From Euperipatoides rowelli (taxonomy: Eukaryota > Onychophora > Udeonychophora > Euonychophora > Peripatopsidae): a stretch of 11,783 nt of DNA. Shown piece by piece: positions 6,212-11,783 of the stretch. Each line of letters begins with the position of its first letter. The first letter of the stretch is position 1. Position numbers and translations under genes: made by a program. The DNA is taken from the NCBI GenBank assembly GCA_003024985.2, contig PXIH01S0010626.1; one strand, given 5' to 3'. The notes below the pieces were generated by a model. That model saw nothing but the letters and a program-made list of their open reading frames with translations. It did not search any database and was not told where the DNA came from.

Positions 6212-9200
6212 CTGTAATAAAAACAAAATAATATTAAGACATTAAAAGGTAATTATCTGTCATGTATTTTTAATTATCAATCCTCAGTGTAATATATTTT
6301 AATATAGCAAATATATTGTTCCTAAGAATAAGCATAGCAGGGGGGAGGGGTGCATGACTACTGACTAGGTGCTTCATAATCATTGTAGGTTTTAGTCGTT
6401 AACGTCTGTTTCTTTTATGGCATGATTTGTATTTTTCTTATAAACTATGCATGAGATTCATGAAAATATAATAAAATGTACAGACCAGCCAAAAAAAAAA
6501 ATGAAAGATCGTTAAATACACTCATATTCATAACTGTACCAATAACCATAAAAAAATTATCAAAATATGTCATGAGACGTCAATTTTTTTCATCTTTGTT
6601 CAGGCTCATCATCCTCAGTTAATAATACAATGAGGCAAGTTTATATAAATTCTAGTTCTATTAAATCTTTTTTTTAATGTTTAAATTAACACAAAATAAT
6701 TAAATAGGACATAGATTCTGGAAATGATTATATATCTGATGTTTTACTAAGGGACTACTGCAGCCTATAGTATCCTCCTATTTCTGCATTTTTGTAATTA
6801 GGTTAAATATACTCATTCAGGTATTCGACTATTACCTAACCAATTATCCACAACTTGAACTAAATTAGGGTACTATATAATTATTTTTGATATCACAATT
6901 TACAATTCATTTTGCATCAAAAAAATGTATCTTGATGCGAACAGTAACTTTTTTTTTTAATTTTAGCATCATCCGATGCCTACTAACTACTAAATTATTA
7001 CAAATAGTTGAGTGTTCTGTTTGTATAACATCTATGTTAATAATTATACTTTAAATATAGTTATATTAATGTGTTGGTAGTTACAGTAGACCCATCTGGA
7101 TATTAGCTTTTATGCTTGTATCTCTGGCTTTTGGCCCAGTTTGTGACCAACTTACTGTATGTTTAATACTGGTTTGTTTTCACATTCCGAAAGCAACTAG
7201 AAAAAAATATATTAATTTTTAATAGGCAATTAATTATAAAATTAGCTTAACTTTAAAATTCCATTTTTATTGAATTTTTCAAGATAAACTGATATCAAAT
7301 TCAAATTTTGTTTATCTTACATTAATAAATTGTCAAACAATTTTATTCTTGGTTTTAATAGGATACAAAAATTAGTCCAAGATTTACCTTGGTACCATTT
7401 ATTTTGGCATTGGTTAAATTAAATTATTATAATAAATATAGCCTACATTTAAATTAAGAATTAGGTTTATTTACTCTTACTCAATAACAAAATAAATAAG
7501 CAAAATAAGCCAATTTCCAAATTTCAGGAGTGCAAATCTATATGGTGCCCTGAAGGTTAAGTTAAGTTAGGTTACTAGAGATCTTCATCAGAGATGCTCC
7601 TCCAGATCTCGCGTTTAGGTGAATAAATTAATAAAAAATAAAACAATGATAGAAATAAAACTATTAAATATAACTATTTACAATAAAATAAAATAGGTGG
7701 TGATCTTTTTGACCGTTGAACAAGACAAATTGTATGGTTGACAATAATAACACCTTAGTGAAATAATGTTACCGTAAAGTTACTCTAGAGAAAAAATCTC
7801 TCATAAATTATCATGTTTGGCACAAGTGTTTGCTGTAGCTTTTCCTAAATTGTTTAATACTAGTTACATTTCTAATGTCTTGCGGAATGTCATTCCAAAT
7901 TTTTGGAGCCATATGTCTAAAGGATGTACTTACAATTTTAGTTTTCCTATGCTTTACGGCCAAATTTCCAGCCCTTTTCTGTCTTCTGTTGTAATCATGA
8001 TTAATAGTCAAAGATTTAATCTCATTACATAATATTGTGGGAGCCAGTCCATTAACACTTTTCCAAATTAGTTGGCCAAAATGAAGCTGCCTTTTTTTAT
8101 CCAGCCGAGACCATCCCAAAACCTTCAAGGCTTCAGTCGCGCTCGACCTGCCAATATGTTAAATTTTTTTAATCGTGTACTGCACAGTTAGCACTGACCA
8201 GTTAATCACAGGATTTAAGGGACATATTTTGACTAATAAAATTTTACTTTTTTGGATACTAGGCCTTATAATAATATCACTTCTATGTATGTATGTCCCC
8301 ATCCTCCTCCTAATAATTTTTGAACCTATTGTCAGAGCTGATCCAATTTGGCACAAGGGTAAAGGAAAATAATTTAGATCCACAAATATTTAAGAAATGA
8401 ATTTGTGACAAAATCTAATATTTAAACTTGTAGAGCTATGAGGCAATAATCACTTGACTAGCTCTACATGTTTAAATGTTAGATTTTGACAGACTAAATG
8501 GAAGTACATTCATAGCTCAGTAGTTGAGCATTAGTCCGATTAGACCAAAGTGCCAGGTTTAGATCCTGGCAGAGGGAAAATATTTTTTCTGTCCAGTGCG
8601 TAACTAAGAACGCATGGGCCCCTGCAAAAATAAATATACAAGGGGCCATCAGCAACCTTATTACTTAGACTATTGTTTAGGTGTGCTCCCCCCCCCCCTC
8701 CCCAGCATGGCAGAACATGAGGCCCGTTAGTTTCGCTACTGTTTCTCTCTAATCTGATATTTAATTGTTCATGTTTATATTTCACAGGATTAAATTTTCA
8801 AGTGTTTATAATTTGTGAAAAATGGGAAGTGCTTATTATGTATACAGTGTATAGCCTATATAGATTGTAAAAAGACATAATGATAAAAACAATTGATAGA
8901 TATTTTCATTGGCACTTTAGTACACAAATTAACTTACCCTCAGCCATTGTAAATATCCAAAACTTTCTGTATTATAAACTTTATATGCAAACCAAGTCAG
9001 GTGACTTGCATGAAAGATACAGGCTTCTGTCTGACAAAGATGTAACATCATAACGATTCCAGTGATAATTAGGATTCCAATATGTGTATAAATCAAAGTA
9101 TATGATATAGGAGGATCACTAACAATGAAAAAAAAACAATTAAAATGTTAATCTTAGAGTATTTGCTTATATGGATGATGTTGCTATCTTTCTGTTCGGA

Positions 9201-11273
9201 CCAGGACACCCGTTCCCATCAATAGATGGGAAGGTTGTCCTGGTTCGGACTTAATGGAAACCACTTTTGAGTTAATTGAAAATTTATGTTCATTAGCTGG
9301 GCCAAAATTTAAAACATATGCCTAACGAATTTTACAATTACTGTATTTACTGATTTTTGTAAATCCTTCCAAAAGTATTTCTGAATATTCCTTTTCATGG
9401 AATAAAGTGTAAAAAATAAAATTCAAGACATTATATAATCTAAAACTAAAGAGACATGTTCTTTTATCAAATTTAAATAGACACAGTAATCTATTCCATT
9501 AAAAATTAATGTTTACATTGCTCCCATTTTTTATTTTTATGCCCCCCCCCCCCCCCCCCCCCCCTCTGTTTATAAAAAAATATCTTCAATTTACTCAATG
9601 TATAGCAATTTTATATGGGCTGGAAAAAGCTTCAATTGCATTATCTAAACTATTTTATCCTAAAACTTTAGATGGTCTAAATTCAAAGAATATTCATGTA
9701 CAGTAGCTTACAAATTTCTTCAATACAATATAACTTCTACATCATACTTATGTTACACATTGATTTTATGGGCTATAGAGTTCTTATTTATCATGGGATA
9801 AACCTCCCCCTTCATTCTTGTTTTCCCACTTAAATAAATTAAAAAAGAATTTCAGTAGTGATGGAAGATTTGAACTCTGTAGACCCAGTATTTAGTAATT
9901 ATCATATTTTAAGATCATTAAAATATACTGAATATATCAATAATTATGCCCTTTATATGAAACATAGCCTATATTGAAATCCTTAAGACCTTAACTGACC
10001 AATTTTCTACAAAATGCTAAATAAGGCTCTTCAGGTTAGATCAAAAATTTTGGTGATGAAAATATGAGAACTGTACATTGAGATAATATTGAAAACCAAT
10101 TTCACTTGTTTTTCGAAAGTGGTTACAAGTTTCAATTTTTACGAGCTGTGATATTTGGAATTTTTGGTGTTAACTTAAGGGATTCTAATATCCTGCATTT
10201 GTGTAGGCTAATTTTTTTAACTTCTAATAGAAACTGTTATTTTTTAAACCCAATGAAGATGTTATTCAGTTTTTTATTATTAAAAAACATTGTCGAAATT
10301 CAGATTTTCTGATCAGTTATAATAGTCCTACTGTAGATGTTTTATAAAAAATTACACCTCAAAAACATATTTTATTGATTGAAATCCAATGTAGGCTACA
10401 ATCTTAAAATATAAACATACCTAATTATTATAATTCGATTTGGAATAATGTAAGAGCTAGGCTAATATAGATAAATGGCTTTCTATTGCTTAATCATTGT
10501 TAATACTTCTTAACACGTTGAATTTTATTAAGTGTGTAAACAATCAATCTAATAATCTTGAGGTTTAAAATTTCATCTGAAACTATGATAATTTATTTCC
10601 AAGTGAAAATCAACATTTGTTTGTTTATTTTTGGAATATTTTATTTTATTTTTATGTAAAATTTATATTAATATTTGTAAGTGAACAAATATTAATTATT
10701 GATTCATAGGATTAAAGTAATATGATTTTCTCTGAATTATGTTTCTCCAATTACAATTGAAGTAAAAAAGTCAGTGGGTACCGTATATAGTAGTTATAAT
10801 TAAAACCCATATCCGAAAGGGCTAGAGTAATTTATATGTACAGTATATATGTTTTAGTTAATACATGACAATAATAATAATATTTTTTTTTTTGGGTAGG
10901 GGTGGGGGGTTGCAACTTTACAATCACCCCATAGCAATTCTGTCCTGCTTGTCTGCTACTAACATGACTGTTTGTGTTATCTACAATATACCTTTAAAAT
11001 AAGCTTAAGATGAAGGTCTAGCTAACATTAAAGCTTTTTTTTTTTTAAATAAAAACAAACTGAGATTGGCTAATGATCACATTAGGCCTATGTTTAGCAT
11101 CGCAGATCAGAAATACAAAATATATAAAATTTATTATAATGAATTTTAATCCCTCACCTTTTAACCTTTCCTTTTTCTCCAAGTATTAAAATAAATAAAA
11201 GTGCATAAATAAACGGACTACGAGATAAAATAAAAGTACAAATTCTAGTAGCGATTTTTGACTTGGAAGCCAT
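5756..11273 (-). CDS. TMEM101: Transmembrane protein 101 (TMEM101) orthologue, three coding exons, complete
   Basis: The coding sequence joins 11273-11158, 9118-8938 and 6211-5756 (116+181+456 nt), giving 250 residues plus TAA. Intron 1 has phase 2 and intron 2 has phase 0. The assembled protein aligns along its length with human TMEM101 as I recall it: both start MASK; QWLR|LRIASR..GIIG matches human DWLKVRMYSRTVAIIG across the exon 2/3 junction; FGIYLTASGYIMNNSLDDR matches FLGIYLICVAYSLQHSKEDR; and DFDFKYW.KDRHQEYW matches DGNVAYWHNTRRVEFW. About eight hydrophobic segments are visible, near residues 11-31, 45-66, 72-88, 102-119, 128-147, 166-184, 190-207 and 230-246, so this is a multi-pass membrane protein. 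The family's biochemical role is poorly defined; human TMEM101 was reported in screens for NF-kappaB activation. The gene identity is inferred from alignment by eye, but the splice model is self-consistent in frame and length. Confidence 0.93.
7554..8158 (-). mobile_element. 5'-truncated non-LTR retrotransposon (LINE), 3' end only
   Basis: The element lies on the minus strand. An open frame from about 8158 to 7811 encodes the C-terminal tail typical of CR1/L2/jockey-like reverse transcriptase polyproteins. The following 3' UTR runs to a short repeat tail (TAACT-like units, plus-strand ttaagttaagttagg, about 7558-7572). The 5' end is abruptly lost near 8158, as expected from incomplete target-primed reverse transcription. 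It has the same orientation as the host gene. I could not see target site duplications, and the clade is not resolved. Confidence 0.75.
7811..8158 (-). pseudogene. C-terminal fragment of LINE reverse transcriptase polyprotein
   Basis: About 115 codons without a stop. The motif order matches the thumb and tail region shared by many animal non-LTR polyproteins: LGW near the start (ALKVLGWSRLDKKR), then WKSVNGLAP, then APKIWNDIPQDIR, then FRKSYSKHL close to the TGA stop. The catalytic palm (with FADD/YADD) and the endonuclease are absent, so this copy cannot act alone. Frame intactness suggests a fairly recent insertion. The first codons (from about 8128) use TTG in place of a true start, confirming it is an internal piece of a longer protein. 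Confidence 0.8.
8409..8488. repeat. 80-nt snap-back palindrome (30-bp arms, two mismatches)
   Basis: The left arm 8409-8438 and the right arm 8459-8488 are inverted copies identical at 28 of 30 positions, with a 20-nt spacer (8439-8458). The arms begin CAAAATCTAA and end GTAGAGCTA. Weaker complementarity continues two to four bases outwards. It looks like a foldback MITE or a hairpin-forming transcript. No clear target duplication is seen beside it. Confidence 0.8.
8513..8577 (+). repeat. tRNA-derived sequence (tRNA pseudogene or SINE head)
   Basis: TAGCTCAGTAGTTGAGC forms a D arm (GCTC 8515-8518 with GAGC 8526-8529) and nearly matches the box A consensus. GCCAGG (8552-8557) pairs perfectly with CCTGGC (8565-8570) around a 7-nt loop TTTAGAT, forming a T arm. 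The box B C56 and A58 equivalents are mutated. The D-to-T spacing is tRNA-like. An anticodon stem TTAGT/ACCAA has four of five pairs, but its loop is 8 nt. The flanks do not form an acceptor stem, so this is not a functional tRNA gene. Confidence 0.65.
8594..8741. mobile_element. 148-bp hAT-like MITE with 8-bp target duplication
   Basis: The left end CAGTGCGTAACTAA and the right end, read in reverse complement, CAGTAGCGAAACTAA form terminal inverted repeats of the CAGTGGCGTA type common in hAT-superfamily MITEs. Both ends continue into a GGGCC-containing patch. Flanking octamers TTTCTGTC (8586-8593) and TTTCTCTC (8742-8749) match at 7 of 8 positions, the hAT target duplication length. No transposase is present. 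The open frame on the minus strand (8540-8785) is a chance frame crossing it. Confidence 0.75.
8938..9118 (-). CDS. TMEM101: TMEM101 coding exon 2 (residues 39-99)
   Basis: This exon contains no ATG-initiated long ORF, so a plain ORF scan misses it. It is bounded by an acceptor with a U-rich tract (TTTTTTTTCATTGTTAG, 9119-9135) and a perfect donor (AGG|GTAAGT, 8932-8937). It encodes one base plus exactly 60 codons, running from DPPISYTLIY to ESFGYLQWLR with no stop. Two hydrophobic stretches are visible (about residues 45-66 and 72-88). The final QWLR matches human DWLK just before the conserved ..SR..(A/G)IIG block that opens exon 3. Confidence 0.9.
9194..9250. repeat. 57-nt near-perfect hairpin, GC-rich, in TMEM101 intron 1
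   Basis: Arms 9194-9220 and 9225-9250 pair over about 26 bp with a 4-nt loop AATA. There are three mismatched positions, two of which can form G-U pairs in one strand's RNA, and one bulged base. Key arm sequences are GACCAGGACA on the left and TGTCCTGGTT on the right, with CCCATC/GATGGG at the loop. The stem is far more GC-rich than its surroundings. It lies 76 nt upstream of the exon 2 acceptor on the transcribed strand. It could be a foldback element, a small-RNA precursor or a splicing-relevant structure. Confidence 0.8.
9542..9564. repeat. Poly(C) homopolymer, 23 bases
   Basis: A run of 23 C on the plus strand means the TMEM101 pre-mRNA carries 23 consecutive G in intron 1. Such a run can form G-quadruplexes and is prone to length error in sequencing, so the exact length is uncertain. 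Confidence 0.9.
11158..11273 (-). CDS. TMEM101: TMEM101 coding exon 1 (residues 1-38 and two bases of codon 39)
   Basis: The start ATG at 11271-11273 sits in a good context (ACAATGG, A at -3 and G at +4) and gives MASKSKIATR, matching the MASK start recalled for vertebrate TMEM101. The same frame is open upstream to another ATG at 11423, which would add 50 residues. That extension has no counterpart in the human protein and is more likely 5' leader. Residues 11-31 are hydrophobic and form the first membrane segment. The exon ends AAAAG|GTGAGG, a consensus donor. Codon 39 is completed as AGT (Ser) by the first base of exon 2. Confidence 0.9.
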
Positions 11274-11450
11274 TGTAGCTACTAGAACGTTGCCACAGGA
11301 ATGGGAAGTGTCTATAAACAGGGCCCAATATGTGACATTTATCGCGTTTTTAACATCTACGCATGTATTTCCGTCACTACGGAACGGGTGCGAAATTTTA
11401 TCGAAATTGTTTAAATAGATCAAAAAAGGTTTATTTCACCTCTTGATTCT
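11274..11450 (-). promoter_or_regulatory. Probable TMEM101 promoter and 5' leader, locally CpG-enriched
   Basis: Directly upstream of the start codon, CpG dinucleotides cluster at about 11288-11405 (for example in atcgcg, tacgc, ccgtc, tacggaacggg, tgcgaa and atcga), while most of the window is CpG-poor. This is what an unmethylated promoter looks like in a methylated, CpG-depleted genome. A GGGAAGTG at 11303-11310 (CACTTCCC on the coding strand) resembles an ETS-factor site, common in housekeeping promoters. No clear TATA box is placed. The transcription start cannot be fixed from sequence. Confidence 0.5.
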
Positions 11451-11783
11451 CATAGGGTTGGAGTATAATGGGTTTAATACGTAGAAGAGTTAGGGTTCAG
11501 GGTTACGGTAAGATTAGGATTGTAAATAAAAATAAATAAAGCTGCTATCCATTTTGATCATGTGACTAAATGCTACTTATTGAGCTCTATTTCTAGGCTT
11601 TCGTCTCTTTGCACGACTATAGATTATTAATTGACCCGACTAGTATCATTTTCAACAACTGCACATGACAATAAAATGAATAGGGTTTCCTAATTCTGAT
11701 CTAGGATAGCCTAATACTTTTTTTTTTTTAATATTTTTTTTGTGGTGTGTGTTTTTTTTTTTATTTATATATAGCCTATATAT
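11451..11783. other. Sequence upstream of TMEM101, nothing recognised
   Basis: Some CpG persists near 11480-11510 and 11590-11640, perhaps the outer promoter. The window ends in T runs and TATATAGCCTATATAT. No open frame of interest. Confidence 0.5.

Larger units (their letters stand above)
6212..8937 (-). other. TMEM101 intron 2 (2726 nt)
   Basis: The intron runs from GTAAGT to TTACAG. It holds at least four repeat insertions: a LINE 3' fragment, a snap-back palindrome, a tRNA-like sequence and a hAT-like MITE, all in its 5' half (7554-8741). Positions 6230-7550 are AT-rich, and I see nothing functional beyond a small G-rich patch at about 6340-6350. Confidence 0.85.
9119..11157 (-). other. 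TMEM101 intron 1 (2039 nt)
   Basis: The intron runs from GTGAGG to TTAG. It is AT-rich and contains a 57-nt hairpin (9194-9250), a 23-C homopolymer (9542-9564) and a short G-rich patch at about 10888-10910. The plus-strand open frames at 9509-9706 and 10106-10312 have no recognisable motif and look like chance ORFs. I see no other gene here. Confidence 0.85.

Noticed and set aside
6020-6217. Plus-strand open frame of 65 codons
   Set aside because: It is the antisense shadow of TMEM101 exon 3, with no independent motif or splice logic.
1941-7555. Shared 13-mer ATATGGTGCCCTG at about 1943 and 7541 as a dispersed repeat pair
   Set aside because: Similarity does not extend beyond the short match, so common origin cannot be claimed.
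8159-8383. Open frames on both strands beside the LINE fragment
   Set aside because: The in-frame stop at 8159-8161 ends the LINE similarity. The residues beyond show no RT motif and look like chance frames.
8540-8785. Minus-strand open frame with a Gly run
   Set aside because: It crosses a MITE and a tRNA-like sequence; the Gly run is a C homopolymer artefact.
9509-10312. Two plus-strand open frames, one with a Pro run, considered as transposase pieces
   Set aside because: I tried to match the segments after the poly(C) run to P-element and hAT transposases and to LINE proteins, and found no convincing motif. Left as intron sequence.
11271-11423. 50-residue N-terminal extension of TMEM101 from the ATG at 11423
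   Set aside because: The downstream MASK start matches the recalled vertebrate N-terminus and has a good start context. The extension lies in the CpG-rich leader and has no homologous counterpart.
1-11783. CRISPR arrays, operons, bacterial promoters, or a defence system
   Set aside because: No spaced direct repeats or prokaryotic gene organisation. Introns, LTR/LINE/SINE elements and the TMEM101 homologue show animal nuclear DNA.

Overview
The window is eukaryotic nuclear DNA from an animal, most likely a marine invertebrate. It is strongly AT-rich, with GT-AG introns, a tRNA-derived SINE, several hAT-type MITEs, an LTR retrotransposon and a LINE fragment. No bacterial features (operons, Shine-Dalgarno sites, compact ORFs) are present. 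I cannot fix the species or phylum. The TAGCCTA/TAGGCTA heptamer is conspicuously over-represented and might serve as a lineage fingerprint.

The one recognisable host gene is on the minus strand: an orthologue of transmembrane protein 101 (TMEM101). Three coding exons (11158-11273, 8938-9118, 5756-6211) join in frame with consensus splice sites into a 250-residue multi-pass membrane protein, close to the 257 residues I recall for the human protein. Exon 1 lies under a locally CpG-enriched leader and promoter (about 11274-11450). A polyadenylation signal sits 35 nt past the stop codon.

Layout from left to right. Positions 1-780 hold the right end of a hAT-like element, a G/C palindrome and a frameshifted coding-like fragment on the minus strand that I could not identify. 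A 434-bp hAT-like MITE with a doubled right end covers 1605-2038. A tRNA-derived SINE covers about 2456-2620. A 187-bp hAT-like MITE covers 2882-3068. A decayed, internally deleted Ty1/copia LTR retrotransposon with both LTRs and a perfect 5-bp target duplication covers 3224-5183. From 5716 to 11450 lies TMEM101. Its intron 2 carries a non-LTR retrotransposon 3' end (7554-8158), an 80-nt snap-back palindrome (8409-8488), a tRNA-like sequence (8513-8577) and a third hAT-like MITE (8594-8741). Its intron 1 carries a 57-nt near-perfect hairpin (9194-9250) and a run of 23 C. The remaining stretches are AT-rich sequence in which I see no gene.

The genes do not form a pathway. This is one host gene in a repeat-rich neighbourhood, and the interest lies in the reconstructed gene model and in the repeat anatomy. 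Family assignments come from remembered consensus features; no database search was run.
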